64,000 nucleotides of DNA, from positions 4,712,136 to 4,776,135 of the forward strand of contig OX459100.1 in assembly GCA_949775045.1 (NCBI GenBank), given 5' to 3'. Position numbers and translations under genes: made by a program. Shown in pieces: positions 10,106-21,113 of the stretch. The notes below the pieces were generated by a model. It was not told the DNA's origin. It made no database searches and worked only from the letters and a program-made list of their open reading frames with translations. Position 1 is the first letter of the stretch, and every line of letters starts with the position of its first letter. The stretch is from Metridium senile. Its lineage: Eukaryota > Cnidaria > Anthozoa > Actiniaria > Metridiidae.

Positions 10106-11395
10106 TTTTGAGTTTTGTCTCTCAAAAACTTGAAACAAATGATAATCTTGAACTTACTTTATCGGTGATTATTTTCTTGAGGTGTTCTTTCTTCAATGAC
10201 ATTGATCATATTTTGACGAATAAATGTATGTACTTGAATTTTGATGGATCAAACAATGTTCATAGTTCAACTGCCAAGCTTGAAAATCCTTCAATAAACT
10301 GTGCCGAGGGAAGCGATTTGAAGACAGTTTTCGTAACAAACAAGGTCGCTTCTTTATCACTTTTTTTTAAATTGCTGTCAGATCTATTCTTCCGCGAAGG
10401 AAAATACGTTTACTTGGTCTTTTGTAATCAGTCTTTTGCTTTTCTTTAGTATAATTTCTTCGTTTTTGTGTCCTTCATGTTTATGTTCTAGTTCTTCGCT
10501 CAAAACTCTCTTTATGTTCTTCGAAGTTCATCTTTCTCCGTTCATATTTTGTATTAATGAAAGCTCTGCTATTTAATAGCAAGTAGTACTATTTTGTTGT
10601 TGTTTGTTTGACTTTTTTGTCGATAAAAGAACAACTTTGCTTTGTTGATCTAGTGCTATTTAGCGCGCTCATCACGTTCGTTCCCACCGAAATGTAACAG
10701 CCAATCAGAATCGCGATGTACACGGTCGTACGGACGGACGTACGGACAGCGTGGGCTTCCTGTGTCGGTCGACGAAAAAATCAACTCGATGGGTTACCAT
10801 TTTTTCTAAAGTATGGTGCTCCGCTTGCTCGGGCCTTTGGCCCACGCGGAGTTCCGCTAATAATTATAAATTATTTAAATTAAAAAAAAAAAATGAAAAC
10901 GATTATGTTTTTTTCTTTTGTTATTCTTAAACCATTTTTAATAGCTTGAAACATATGAAGGAAGTACCAGAATGTGCTTCATGCATTCTAAATTGTTGTC
11001 CCTTATCAAAACTATGCGGTTTAATAGTCTTTATGTTGCCTAATTATTGATTGCACTCATCTGGTGATCGTACGTGTTTATTCATTATATCAAAAACAAA
11101 GTTTGGTCGCTAAAGAGACTCTTGAAGTTACTGGTGTGGAAATCCATCTATTTCCTGCTCTTTGTATAACACTTTGCAGTATTATTCACTCGTAAACAAT
11201 TATTGGTAAATCGGTAATTCATATCCATTCATCTTCAATTTAAGGTTTTTAAAAGTATCATATTCATCAGATCACAAATCGTTCCAGCTTGATTCTAGCT
11301 TAGCAGCTAGATGAAAAAGATAAACTATTTACTATAAACACGATTGAGATTTTTGCCATGACAATTTTCAAGGAGATAACGATATCACCGGTTGA
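10106..11395. other. Spacer without a recognised gene
   Basis: One frame is open from 10108 to 10449 on the plus strand, but its product resembles nothing I know and it lacks splice or promoter context. A short GC-rich block at 10715-10855 contains the palindrome-like GTACGGACGGACGTACGG and a hairpin around CGGGCCTTTGGCCC. The remainder is AT-rich. Confidence 0.4.
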
Positions 11396-11990
11396 TATTA
11401 ACGATAAAGATAGTCATGACGATAACATTAGCGATAAAGATAACAATAACAATAACGATGACGATAAAGATCCTAGCGATAATGATAACGATGACGATGA
11501 CGATAACGATAACGATTCAAATGATAATGATAACAATAACGATGACGATAACGATAACGATCCTAATGATAATGATAACAATAACGATGACGATAAGATC
11601 ATTATACGTACTCTTCTGAAAGAGTATAAAGCATTTAATAGCTACACTGCATTACAAAATAACTACAGGACAACAAATTAGGTGGTGGGCATCTCATTTA
11701 TTCATGCCCACCCTTCATTAACGATAATGATAAAAAATAACGATGACAATAACGAACCTAATGATAATGATAACAATCATAGCGAAAGCAAATATAAGAA
11801 TAAGGATTACGATGACGATGACGATAACGATAATATTTACGATAATAACGATAATGATAACAATAACGATGACGATAATCATAACGATAACGATCATAAC
11901 GAAAACGATAACATTAACGATAACATTAACGATAATGCATGATAACGATAACGATACGGACAACGATAATGAGAACGATCACAATTAACA
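11396..11990. repeat. GATAAC/GATGAC/GATAAT simple repeat
   Basis: A degenerate hexamer repeat in two blocks (about 11396-11600 and 11718-11985) separated by unique sequence. All frames read as low-complexity peptides (Asp/Asn, Ile/Thr or Leu/Ser), so the ORFs here are artefacts of the repeat. Related repeat and flanks are found at 33.05-33.9 kb. Confidence 0.9.
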
Positions 11991-12449
11991 GCGATCACGA
12001 CAACGACAAAGAAAACCATAATGCTAGCGACAACGAGCAAGCCATGCTCACAAACCATTAGATAAATTCTGATTCCAAGAGATTTATTTTAAAAGTCAAA
12101 CTTTTGAATTAATTGTTTGTATACCACACTAATTTCTATCATTTATACAAATGAAAAGGTTTCTCAAGTAATTATATTCGTTCATTGTCACTAGAAATAT
12201 ATTTTAAACGTACATAGGCAATAGAATGAAATATGTATGACACCGTAAAAAATGTAAACTTAACTTTGTTGACAGTTCGAGCTTTAGCTCGAACGACGAA
12301 GGGATAGAATTCGAAACGTCAACTTCATTCTATTGCCAATCGTTTATATCAATTTCCGAAGCAGGTTACATTAGTTTAGTCACTAGTTTCCATTTATATT
12401 TAAAACAAGACATCTTTACCAAGTACATTTTGTGTATCGTCCTTTTAAG
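11991..12449. other. Spacer upstream of U11
   Basis: Its pieces recur in the same order at 33.43-33.9 kb before U48 (catgctcacaaa...ttctgattcc, then acgaagggat). It is therefore a duplicated 5' flank or intron. No promoter element could be assigned. Confidence 0.5.
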
Positions 12450-12779
12450 ATGCCCAAGATATACAACTTGAACTTGGTACAGTAGGTTCAGGTGTTGCTG
12501 GTATTGTACGAGTCCTTCACAATAACCAATGGGGGACAGTGTGTGATTATAATTATTACTTCGATATGAAGGACGCCAAGGTTGCATGTCGACAACTTGG
12601 TTTTACCAAAGCTGTGGGATATTGGCAATATGGACGAGGGTCAGGAAAAGTCTGGCTGTACAACATGAAGTGTGTGGGCACAGAGACCTCACTGCACAGC
12701 TGTAAAAGCAGTGGATGGGGTGATGGCAACTGGTGCAGTCACGGTACCGATGTTGGTGTCGTGTGTTCTGGTTACAAAG
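12450..12779 (+). CDS. SRCR-domain exon U11, KSSGWGDG type
   Basis: A complete 330-bp phase 1-1 exon. The entry is DAQDIQLELGTVGSG, followed by WGTVC-DYNYYFDMK, GYWQYGRG and WLYNMKCVG. The C4-C5 segment is the alternative KSSGWGDGNWCSHGTD form instead of THNGWGxxxSxCNxH. It has six cysteines, acceptor TTTTAAG and donor AAAG|GTAATT. A 76-bp intron leads to U12. Confidence 0.87.
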
Positions 12780-12855
12780 GTAATTCAGTCTTCCATCATT
12801 TAGATACACATTCATTTTTCAAAGTTATCATTAATGTTTATTATTGAGTTTACAG

Positions 12856-13137
12856 GTCCACCTCAAGATAACATACAACTTGAACCTGGTACAACGGGTT
12901 TAGCTGTTGCTGGTATTGTACGAGTCTACCACAATAACCAATGGGGAACAGTGTGTTATCCTGGCTTCGATATGCCAGACGCCAAGGTTGCATGTCGACA
13001 ACTTGGTTTTACCAAAGCTGTAGGATATTGGTGGTTTGGACATGGGTCGGGTAAAGTGTGGCTGTATAACATGAAGTGTAAGGGCACAGAGACCTCACTA
13101 CACAGATGTTCTCACAATGGATGGGGAAAAGTCAAAG
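12856..13137 (+). pseudogene. SRCR exon U12 (class T entry), 3' truncated
   Basis: The acceptor TTTACAG|GTCC and domain are intact through WGTVC-YPGFDMP, GYWWFGHG, WLYNMKC and HRCSHNGWGKV. At about 13131 the text changes abruptly to the intron that precedes U13. C5, C6 and the donor are lost. U13 begins only about 50 bp on, in another frame, so the two domains are not fused in frame. Confidence 0.75.
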
Positions 13138-13184
13138 AAATTATGATATGCCTCATAATATCGCTGGTATTTTATTATTTCAAT

Positions 13185-13514
13185 ATGCCAAATATATACA
13201 ACTTGAACCTGGTACAGCAGGTTCAGGTGTTGCTGGTATTGTACGAGTCCTCCACAATAACCAATGGGGAACAGTGTGCCAAAGTGGCTTCTATATGAAG
13301 GACGCCATGGTTGCATGTCGACAACTTGGTTTTACCAAAGCTGTAGGATATTGGGACTATGGACGAGGGACGGGTAAAGTCTGGCTGTACAACATGAAGT
13401 GTAAGGGCACAGAGACCTCACTACACAGCTGTACTCACGATGGATGGGGAAAAGTTTACTCTGGCTGCAATGGTCACACATTGGATGTTGGTGTTGTGTG
13501 TTCTGGTTACAAAG
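13185..13514 (+). CDS. SRCR-domain exon U13
   Basis: Open with six cysteines: WGTVC-QSGFYMK, AMVACRQLGF, GYWDYGRGTGK, WLYNMKC and the GKVYSGCNGHTLDVGVVC tail shared with U2. The donor AAAG|GTAATT is fine. The usual acceptor (AAGATGCCCAAG) is mutated to CAATATGCCAAA, so no AG is available at the normal place. Splicing into this exon is therefore doubtful although the domain is open. U36 shares its 5' flank. Confidence 0.7.
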
Positions 13515-13591
13515 GTAATTGAATCTTCCAGCATTTATAAAAAAAATTCATTTATCAAGGTTACTATTAATTTTCATGATTGAATGTACAG

Positions 13592-13927
13592 ATCCACCTC
13601 AAGATAACATACATCTTGAACCTGGTACAGTAGGTTCAAGTGTTGCGGGTATTGTACGAGTCCTTCATAATAACCAATGGGGAACTGTGTGTCGTTATAA
13701 CTTCGATATGAACGACGCCAAGGTTGCATGTCGACAACTTGGTTTTACCAAAGCTGTAGGATATTGGCACTATGGACGAGGGTCGGGTAAAGTCTGGCTG
13801 TACCACATGAAGTGTAAGGGCACAGAGACCTCACTACACAGCTGTACTCACAATGGATGGGGAGGTCATGGCTCTTACTGCGACATTCACACACGCGATG
13901 TTGGGGTCGTGTGTTCTGTTTACAAAG
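13592..13927 (+). CDS. SRCR-domain exon U14
   Basis: A 336-bp phase 1-1 exon after a 77-bp intron. The DPPQDNIHL entry is followed by WGTVC-RYNFDMN, GYWHYGRG, WLYHMKC and GWGGHGSYCDIHTRDVGVVC. It has six cysteines. The donor AAAG|GTTCTT has the GT but a weak context. The first half is nearly identical to U45 and U22, while the tail differs, suggesting exchange inside the exon. Confidence 0.83.
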
Positions 13928-13949
13928 GTTCTTAACAGCTTTCTATTGA

Positions 13950-14106
13950 TATGGACGAGGATCGGGTAAAGTCTGGCTGTACAACATAAAGTGTAAGGGC
14001 ACAGAGGCCTCACTACACAGCTGTTCTCACAATGGATGGGGAAAAGTTAACTCTGGCTGCAACGCTCACAATTGGGATGTTGGTGTTGTGTGTTCTGGTT
14101 ACAAAG
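13950..14106 (+). pseudogene. SRCR exon U15, 5' truncated
   Basis: The second half of a domain only. It starts at YGRGSGKVW and runs in frame through WLYNIKC, HSCSHNGWGKV and CNAHNWDVGVVC to a normal donor. No acceptor precedes it, and the missing half including C1 and C2 is not nearby. It begins about 20 bp after U14. Confidence 0.7.
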
Positions 14107-14158
14107 GTAATTCAATCTTACAGCATTTAAGTAAAAGTTATCGTTACTGTTATATAAA

Positions 14159-14474
14159 TAACTTGAAGCTGGTACAGTAGGTTCAGGTACCGGTGTTGCT
14201 GGTATTGTACAAGTCCTCCACACACAAAAAAGTGGAACAGTGTGTCATGGTTACTTCGATATGCTAGACGCCAAGGTTGCATGTCGTCAACTTGGTTTTA
14301 CCAAAGCTTTAGGATATTGGTACTATGGCCGAGGGACGGGTAAAGTCTGGCTAAACGACATGGCATGTAGTGGCTCCGAAACATCTCTACACGACTGTAA
14401 AAGCAGTGGATGGAGTGATGGAAACTGGTGCAGTCACGGCACCGATGTTGGTGTCGTGTGTTCTGATTACAAAG
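14159..14474 (+). CDS. SRCR-domain exon U16, KSSGW type
   Basis: Open from LEAGTVGSGTGVAG through SGTVC-HGYFDML, GYWYYGRGTGK, WLNDMACSGSE, HDCKSSGWSDGNWC and VVCSDYKG. It has six cysteines, but the tryptophan of WGTVC is changed (KSGTVC). The donor is intact. No AG acceptor is visible just upstream, so exon status is uncertain. A 78-bp intron leads to U17. Confidence 0.65.
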
Positions 14475-14552
14475 GTAATTCAGTCTTCCATCATTAAGAT
14501 ACAAATTTATTTGTTTAAAAGATATCATTAATATTTATGACTGAGTTTACAG

Positions 14553-14968
14553 GTCCACCTCAAGATAACATACAACTTGAACCTGGTACAACGGGTCTAG
14601 CTGTTGCTGGTATTGTGCGAGTCTACCACAATAACCAATGGGGAACAGTGTGTTATGGTAGCTGGGGTATACCAGATACCAAAGTTGCATGTCGACAACT
14701 CGGGTTTACCAAAGCTTTAGGACCTATGTACTATGTACGAGGGTCGGGTAAAGTCTGGCTGAACGGCATGGCATGTAAGGGGACAGAGACCTCACTACAC
14801 AGCTGTACACACAATGGATGGGGAAATGTTTACTCGAGTTGCAACGGACACACAAGGGATGCTGGTGTTATGATATGTGCAGTTGTGTCATGCAATATAT
14901 GTTGCTATATACTGTTGCTCTCAATTAATGATGAAATGTTCACAGTAACTGCAACGGACACAAAATGA
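14553..14968 (+). CDS. SRCR-domain exon U17 (class T) with run-on C-terminus
   Basis: Acceptor TTTACAG|GTCC. The domain is complete: GPPQDNIQLEPGTTGLAVAG, WGTVC-YGSWGIP, GPMYYVRG, WLNGMAC and NVYSSCNGHTRDAGVMIC. Instead of a donor after C6 it runs on through a cysteine-rich hydrophobic stretch (AVVSCNICCYILLLSI) to a stop at 14966. The last bases overlap an out-of-frame echo of the SRCR tail. This could be a terminal exon, or an exon that lost its donor. Confidence 0.72.
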
Positions 14969-15194
14969 TGCAGGTGTTCTTCGAAACGCTGAAATCTATT
15001 TTGCCGATGCTCTGCATGTACCACACTCTTGATTGTCTGCTTTAGCTATAAAATAATATACCAGAGATGTACTGGTGCTCATATGTGTTGGTGTCGTTTA
15101 TCGATAAAATGCACTTGAAGAAGTCATATTTTTTTAATCAATTTGTTAACTGATTGAAATGACCAAATTCAAATCTTGTGTTTATATGCCCAAG

Positions 15195-15509
15195 ATATAC
15201 AACTTGAACCTGGTACAGTAAGGTCAGGTGCTGCTGGTATTGTACGAGTCCTTCACAATGACGAATGGGGAACAGTGTGTCATACTAACTTCGATATGCC
15301 AGACGCCAAGGTTGCATGTCGACAACTTGGTTTTACCAAAGCTTTAGGATATTGGTACTATGGACAAGGGACGGGTAAAGTCTGGCTGTACAGCATGCAG
15401 TGTAAGGGCACAGAGACCTCACTACACAACTGTAAAAGCAGTGGATGGGGTGATGGCAGCTGGTGCAGTCACGGAAATGATGTTGGTGTCGTGTGTTCTG
15501 GTTACAATG
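15195..15509 (+). CDS. SRCR-domain exon U18, KSSGWGDG type
   Basis: Phase 1-1. The first of the two possible acceptors is mutated (TTATATGCC), but the second, CCCAAG|ATATAC, is 9 nt on and in frame. It reads DIQLEPGTVRSGAAG, WGTVC-HTNFDMP, GYWYYGQGTGK, WLYSMQC, HNCKSSGWGDGSWC and VVCSGYNG, with donor AATG|GTATTA and six cysteines. Its 3' half and downstream spacer are repeated in U49. Confidence 0.84.
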
Positions 15510-15992
15510 GTATTAAATACACATGCAGTACTCGATCACTCATCAAAGTTATCAAAACAGTTGTTGTTGCCGCACTTCATTTAAATTAGTTTGTGTAAAA
15601 TGTCGTCGTTCAACTCCTTTCAATATTAGTAAATGTTAAAAATGTGTTTTTTTCTTTCTTTTGTCTCTCTTTTGTAGCACAGGAGTGCGTGTAAGTGGGT
15701 TGGGTCTTTTATTACTCTTAGGGGATAGGATAGGGTAATTTTACCTAGTAGCGGACGTCATGTTCTATTGTAATTTTACCCGCCTTGGCGAATTGTTAAA
15801 CAAATAAAAATCAATAATAATTAAATAAATATGTCTGCCAAAACAATAAATTAATGGAGTATTGTTACATTTTACTGCAACAAATTTAAGCTAATGACCT
15901 ACAATTGTTTACTCGCTGGTTTCCAAATTGTATTTTAAACATATGACATCTTTGCCAAGTAAACTTTCAATTTACGTATTATTTTTTTTAAG
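15510..15992. other. Spacer/intron U18-U19
   Basis: Near-identical to 34868-35350, including a run of AAATA-type repeats that is longer in the second copy. It contains no gene. Confidence 0.6.
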
Positions 15993-16322
15993 ATGCCCAA
16001 GATATACAACTTAAACCAAGTACAGTAGCTTCAGGTGTTGCTGGTATTGTACGAGTCCTTCACAATAAACAATGGGGAACAGTGTGTCATGCTTACTTCG
16101 ATATGAACGACGCCAAGGTTGCATGTCGTCAACTTGGTTTTAACAAAGCTGTAGGATATTGGTACTATGGACGAGGGTCAGGTAAAGTCTGGTTAGACGA
16201 AATGAAATGTAGTGGTTCCGAGACTTCACTACACAGCTGTTCTCACGCTGGATGGGGTGATGGTACTTACTGTGGCAACAATCACAAATATGATGTTGGT
16301 GTCGTGTGTTCTGGTTACAAAG
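15993..16322 (+). CDS. SRCR-domain exon U19, DEMKCSGSE type
   Basis: A complete 330-bp phase 1-1 exon, acceptor TTTTAAG|ATGCCC, donor AAAG|GTAATT. It reads DAQDIQLKPSTVASG, WGTVC-HAYFDMN, GYWYYGRG, WLDEMKCSGSE and [20 protein letters not shown]. It has six cysteines. It is closely related to U50 in sequence and position (each follows a KSSGWGDG exon by about 0.5 kb). Confidence 0.88.
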
Positions 16323-16671
16323 GTAATTTTAAAAATTATTTTTGTAAGCTTTTTACAAGAAGTAACATGTCTGTATTGAATTGCATTAGTATTCCACATA
16401 AGCAACATTCAATATTTATAGCGTTTGGTACTTTTTTGCGACTGTTGATATCTTGCAAAGACTAAAATCGGAACATCATCCCATTATTGTAACTATGGTT
16501 GATATAGTAAATATGGTAACATTTCTAGGTTGACACTCTATATTTGCAATACTTTCAGGAAGCTATTAATTTTTGCCAAATATGTCGTGTAATACATTTA
16601 ATTCTTTCGTACGTGCTTTTAAAAAACGCAAATTACAATTTTATTTAAATATAACACTGATATGTTTACAG

Positions 16672-17069
16672 GTCCACCTCAAGATAACATACAACTTGAA
16701 CCTGGTACAACGGGTCTAGCTGTTGCTGGTATTGTACGAGTCCTCCACAATAACCAATGGGGAACAGTGTGTCAAAGTAACTTCGATATGCCAGACGCCA
16801 AGGTTGCATGTAGACAACTTGGTTTTACCAAAGCTATAGGACCTGCGTGGAAGAGACGAGGGTCGGGTAAAGTTTGGCTGAACTACATGAAATGTAAGGG
16901 CTCAGAGATCTCACTACACAGCTGTTCTCACAATGGATGGGGAAGTGTTGCCTCTTACTGCAACAGTCACAAATATGATGCTGGTGTCATAATGACATTT
17001 AAGTGCGGCTTCACAGCATGTATTTCAAAAAGGTTTACAGTAATAGATAATTGTCATATTCATTATTAG
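16672..17069 (+). CDS. SRCR-domain exon U20 (class T) ending in VIMTFKC tail
   Basis: Acceptor TTTACAG|GTCC. It reads GPPQDNIQLEPGTTGLAVAG, WGTVC-QSNFDMP, IGPAWKRRGSGK, WLNYMKC and SVASYCNSHKYDAGV. It has no VVCSG and no donor. It runs on as IMTFKCGFTACISKRF to a stop at 17067, so C6 may be supplied by the FKC cysteine. The same run-on occurs in U22, U24, U38 and U48. Confidence 0.7.
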
Positions 17070-17322
17070 TATGCATTCTTGCTAAAACGGTGATTCTAGT
17101 TACATCACCGTGACTGAATCAAATCATGGAAATAGCGGTTTTGACCATGCACTTATCTCATTCAGTTTTCAGACAGAATCAGATCTTTACTGATACGTTA
17201 TTGGTCCTTGTTAAACACATTTATTGCTGTATGTAACCGGATTGTAAAATTGACATTTCGCACAATTAAAATAAAAAATTGTTTGTCTTAAATCGTTATT
17301 CCTAGTATATTATACTTTCAAG

Positions 17323-17654
17323 ATGTCGATGATATAGAACTTGAATCTGGTAGAGTAGGTTCAGGTGTTGCTGGTATTGTACGAGTCCTTCACAATAAAC
17401 AATGGGGAACAGTGTGTTATCCTGGCTTCGATATGCCAGACGCAAAGGTTGCTTGTCGTCAACTTGGTTTTACCAAAGCTGTAGGATATTGGGAATATGG
17501 ACAAGGGTCGGGTAAAGTCTGGCTGTACAATATGAAGTGTAAGGGCACAGAGACCTCACTACACAGCTGTACTCACGATGGATGGGGAAAAGTTTACTCT
17601 GGCTGCAATGGTCATACATTGGATGTTAGTGTTGTGTGTTCTGGTTACAAATAA
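17323..17654 (+). CDS. SRCR-domain exon U21, donor lost
   Basis: Acceptor TTTCAAG|ATGTCG. It reads DVDDIELESGRVGSG, WGTVC-YPGFDMP, GYWEYGQG, WLYNMKC and the GKVYSGCNGHTLDVSVVC tail, with six cysteines. The donor AAAGGTAATT has become AAATAAAATT, which puts TAA directly after SGYK. It is either a terminal exon by mutation or a dying one. Its 5' half and flank are shared with U49. Confidence 0.7.
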
Positions 17655-17729
17655 AATTGAATCTTCCAGCATTTATAAAAAAAATTCATTTATCAAGCTT
17701 ACTATTATTTTTCATGATTGAATGTACAG

Positions 17730-18127
17730 ATCCACCTCAAGATAACATACATCTTAAACCTGGTACAGTAGGTTCAGGTGTTGCGGGTATTGTACGAGTC
17801 CTTCATAATAACCAATGGGTAACAGTGTGTCGTTATAACTTAGATATGAACGACGCCAAGGTTGCATGTCGACAACTTGGATTTACCAAAGCTGTAGGAT
17901 ATTGGCACTATGGACGAGGGTCAGGATAAATCTGGCTGTACAACATGCAGTGTGTGGGCACAGAGACCTCACTGCACAGCTGTAATCACAATGGATGGGG
18001 AAGTGTCGCCTCTTACTGCAACAGTCACAAATATGATGCTGGTGTCATACTGACATTTAAGTGCCTCTTCACAGCATGTATTTCAAAAAGGTTTTCAGTA
18101 ATAGATAATTGTCATATCGATTATTAG
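17730..18127 (+). pseudogene. SRCR exon U22 with premature stop
   Basis: A DPPQDNIHL entry after acceptor TGTACAG, WVTVC-RYNLDMN and GYWHYGRGSG. A single A-to-T change then turns the lysine of SGKIW into TAA at 17927. Downstream the frame is still open through WLYNMQCVG and SVASYCNSHKYDAGVILTFKC to 18127. The tail is that of U20, joined to the 5' half of U14/U45, so this is another recombinant. Confidence 0.78.
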
Positions 18128-18376
18128 TATTCATTCTTGCTAAAACGGTAATTCTAGTTACTTCAGCGTGACTGAATCAAAACATGGAAATAGCGAGTTT
18201 GACTATTTACTTCATTCAGTTTTCAGACAGAATCAGATTTTTACTGATACGTTATTGGTCCTTGTAAAGTAATTTAATTGCTGTATGTAACCGGATTTTA
18301 AAAATTACACAGCGTACAATTAAAATGTAAAATTGTTTGTCTTAAATCGCTATTCCTAGTATATTATACTATCAAG

Positions 18377-18741
18377 ATGTCGACAACATACAACTTGAAC
18401 GTGGTACAGTAGGTTCAGGTGTTGCTGGTATTGTACGAGTCCTCCACAATAAACAATGGGGAACAGTGTGTCATGATGGCTTTGATATGAAGGACGCCAA
18501 GGTTGCATGTCGACAACTTGGTTTTACCAAAGCTGTAGGATTTTGGGTTCTTGGACGAGGGACGGGTAAAGTCTGGCTGAACAGCATGCGATGTACAGGC
18601 ACAGAGACCTCATTACACAGCTGTTCTCACGATGGATGGGGAGGTCATGGCTCTAACTGCGACAGTCACAAATACGATGTTGGTGTCGTGTGTTCTATCA
18701 AGTATAGAAAAACATCATTTATACTGAATAAGTTTTATTAG
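18377..18741 (+). CDS. SRCR-domain exon U23, CSIKYRK terminal type
   Basis: Acceptor ATCAAG|ATGTCG. It reads DVDNIQLERGTVGSG, WGTVC-HDGFDMK, GFWVLGRGTGK, WLNSMRCTG and [20 protein letters not shown]. It has six cysteines. After C6 it reads SIKYRKTSFILNKFY and stops at 18739; the only nearby GT would be phase 2. U37, U42 and U76 end the same way. I read it as a candidate last coding exon. Confidence 0.75.
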
Positions 18742-19099
18742 TCTCGTGACATGATAACGGCATATATAAAAATTCGTAAAAACTATTCGCACGATTATCA
18801 ACAGTTGTATTCTAGGCCTACATGCCTTGGCTCCTCTAGCCTTCAACTTGACAATCTGCCTCAACGTTATCCTCGTTTTCATAACATTATTCAATAATGC
18901 CAAAAGAAGCGTTGAATAAATAAATTATATACCTTGTTTTTTACAAAGCCATTGGAGTGTACGATTGACGAGCGATGTTGCATTTTTTTTTTATTGCTAC
19001 ATTGCAATTATTATTTATTAAAAATAAAATGTTTTTCTAGAGTATTATTCTCGTTCTGCAGTTTTTTGATATCGTACAGCAAGTCCATATCAAATTATT

Positions 19100-19458
19100 G
19101 TTTTACAACGGGTTTAGCAGTTTTTTGAATTGTGCGAGCTGTGCGAGTCTACAAACAATGGCTTACAGTATGTGCTTTATATTTCTTGTATATGAACGGC
19201 GTCAAGGTAAATTACCTACATGTCGACAATGTTCTAAGCTTTATCAAAGCTATAGGACCTGCGTACAATAGCCGAGGGTCGGGTAAAGTGTGGCTGTACA
19301 ACATGCAGTGTAAGGGCACAGAGACCTCGCTACACAGTTGTACTCACAATGGATGGGGAAGTGTTGTCTCTTACTGCAACAGTCACAAATATGATGCTGG
19401 TATCATATTGACATTTAAGTGCATCTTCACAGCATATATTTCAAAAAGTTTTCAGTGA
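19100..19458 (+). pseudogene. SRCR exon U24, degenerate
   Basis: The first third is recognisable at DNA level (acgggtttagcagtttt, then gcgagtctacaaacaatgg), but with TGA and TAG stops. C2 is lost in a garbled stretch with an inserted GTAAATTACC. From about 19230 it is clean: IKAIGPAYNSRGSGKVW, WLYNMQC, LHSC and SVVSYCNSHKYDAGI, with the TFKC run-on. U38 and U43 are copies carrying the same insert. Confidence 0.75.
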
Positions 19459-19743
19459 GGGATAATTGTCATATTGCTTAATTTTTATTATGAATTTTTG
19501 ATAAAATGGTCATTCTAGTAACATTACCGTGACTGAATCAAAACATGGAAATAGCGGTTTTGACCATTTACCTAATTCAGTTTTCAGACAGAAACAGATC
19601 TTTAGATTTACTGGTACGTTTTTGGTCCATGTAAAGTACATTAATTGCTGTATGTAACCGGATTGTAGAAATTACACTGCGTAAAATTAAAATGTAAAAT
19701 TGTTTGTCTTAAATCGCGATCCTTAGTATATTATGCTTTCAAG

Positions 19744-20109
19744 TTGCCCAACATATATATACAACTTGAACCTGGTACAATAGGTTCAGGTGTTGCTAGT
19801 ATTGTACGAGTCCTCCACAAAAACCAATGGGGAACAGTGTGCCATAGTGGCTTCTATATGAAGGACGCCATGGTTGCATGTCGACAACTCGGTTTCGCCA
19901 AAACTATAGGATATTGGGATTATGGACAAGGGTCGGGTAAAGTCTGGCTGAACAACATGGCATGTACGGGCACAGAGACCTCACTACACAGCTGTACTCA
20001 CGATGGGTGGGGAAAGGTTTCCTCTTACTGCAACAGTCACGCAAATGATGCTGGGGTCCTGACTAAGCTGTGTCCTTACCGCCTGAGCGGTAAGGCTTTG
20101 ATGATGTAG
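19744..20109 (+). CDS. SRCR-domain exon U25, VLTKLCP type
   Basis: Open through WGTVC-HSGFYMK, AMVACRQLGF, GYWDYGQG, WLNNMACTG and KVSSYCNSHANDAGVLTKLC. Compared with U39, the entry has four extra bases in a TA run (catatatata), which puts the acceptor out of phase. The 3' end passes into a dispersed repeat and stops at 20107. C6 would be the cysteine of TKLC. Confidence 0.6.
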   Translation: MPNIYIQLEPGTIGSGVASIVRVLHKNQWGTVCHSGFYMKDAMVACRQLGFAKTIGYWDYGQGSGKVWLNNMACTGTETSLHSCTHDGWGKVSSYCNSHANDAGVLTKLCPYRLSGKALMM

Positions 20110-20470
20110 ACGGAAATTGGGACGAATGGTAGTTCCTACGAGACATGTTGTTGATACAAATTCCCTGTAGGATCCTGGCGGAAGCGTTCGTTCTTCAACT
20201 CTTTTACTGCCTTGTCACATGAAGTTATGCATTAAAGTGTTTAAACCCGTTATTGGTGTTGCTGATCGAGGGCCATCGAGTAAGACTGCTATCCCAAACA
20301 TGTTTTTTGTTAGCTTTTTAAATTCTACAATAACAAATTGGAACAGTGTGCGGTATTTCAGCTTCGATATAAACGACGTACGTACGCTTAGACTCGAGCA
20401 ATACCATGAAAAGCTAAACCCGTTGTATACCAGGTTCAGTTTGTATATATCAACATCTTTATGGAGACTT
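20088..20470 (+). repeat. Dispersed repeat R1, copy 1
   Basis: A block starting near CGCCTGAGCGGTAAGG and containing CCTGTAGGATCCTGGCGG. It includes a piece of SRCR WGTVC/FDIND text (20335-20386) and a reverse-strand scrap of the entry text (ataccaggttcagtttgtat). Related blocks are at 37.0, 45.5, 52.9 and, inverted, 58.8 kb. It looks like a composite remnant copied with SRCR units rather than a classical transposon. Confidence 0.6.
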
Positions 20471-20685
20471 TTGCTGCAATATGACAATGTATAAAAACAA
20501 CAATGTTGAGAAATTACAACATGCCTGCACATATAGGTTAATCATTTATTAGAATATGACATGCACATTTATGGTCAAAAGTAAAATATACACTGCATGC
20601 ATTGTATTACCTTGGTAACCAAAATACACGACACCAAAATCGTACGCTGTTACAATGAGAGCCAACACTACCCAAATTGTCATGA

Positions 20686-21113
20686 TCATGTGTATTGGGG
20701 TGCCCTACTGACCAAACAGTTAAATGCAGTCGATGACTGAGTTAAACATATCAAGTACATATGTTGTATAATGTGGCTATATTTGTCTCCACACACGACA
20801 CCAGCGTCGTATTTGTGACTGTTGCAGATAGAGGCAACCTTTCCCCACCCATTGTGAGTACAGCTGTGTAGTGAGGTCTCTGTGCCCTTACACTGCATGT
20901 TGTACAGCCAGACTTTACCCGACCCTCGTCTATCCCACGCAGGTCCTATAGCTTTGGTGAAACCAAGTTGTCGACATACAACCTTGGCGTCGGGTAAATC
21001 CCACCCAACATGACACACTGTTCCCCATTGGTTATTATGGTAGACTCGTACAATACCAGCAATAGCTAAACCCGCCGTACCAGGTTCAAGCTGTATGTTA
21101 TGTTGAGGTGGAC
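20686..21113 (-). CDS. SRCR-domain exon U26 (class T), VVCGDKY run-on
   Basis: Acceptor TTTTACAG|GTCC. It reads GPPQHNIQLEPGTAGLAIAG, WGTVC-HVGWDLP, IGPAWDRRGSGK, WLYNMQC and KVASICNSHKYDAGVVC, with six cysteines. After C6 it runs on as GDKYSHIIQHMYLICLTQ to a stop at 20686. Further down the same strand (20600-20690) lies an echo of the SRCR tail that ends in CCAAG|GTAAT. U40 is its close duplicate. Confidence 0.75.

Noticed and set aside
10108..10449. 113-codon plus-strand ORF
   Set aside because: No recognisable domain, no splice or promoter context, and it begins inside the end of the minisatellite; probably chance.
8390..10860. A large TIR transposon bounded by GCGGAGCTCC and GCGGAGTTCCGC
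   Set aside because: The end similarity is only about 10-12 bp with mismatches, and no target duplication or transposase was found.
11358..11988. Open frames encoding Asp/Asn-rich, Ile/Thr-rich and Leu/Ser-rich peptides
   Set aside because: They lie in a GATAAC-type hexamer repeat that is open in several frames on both strands; no gene context.
14860..14968. Transmembrane helix after U17 (and U74)
   Set aside because: The stretch AVVSCNICCYILLLSI is hydrophobic but short, cysteine-rich and followed at once by a tail-echo region; I cannot call it a membrane anchor.
20219..20532. Overlapping ORFs on both strands at 20.2-20.5 kb
   Set aside because: They fall in composite repeat R1 and do not stay open in its other copies.
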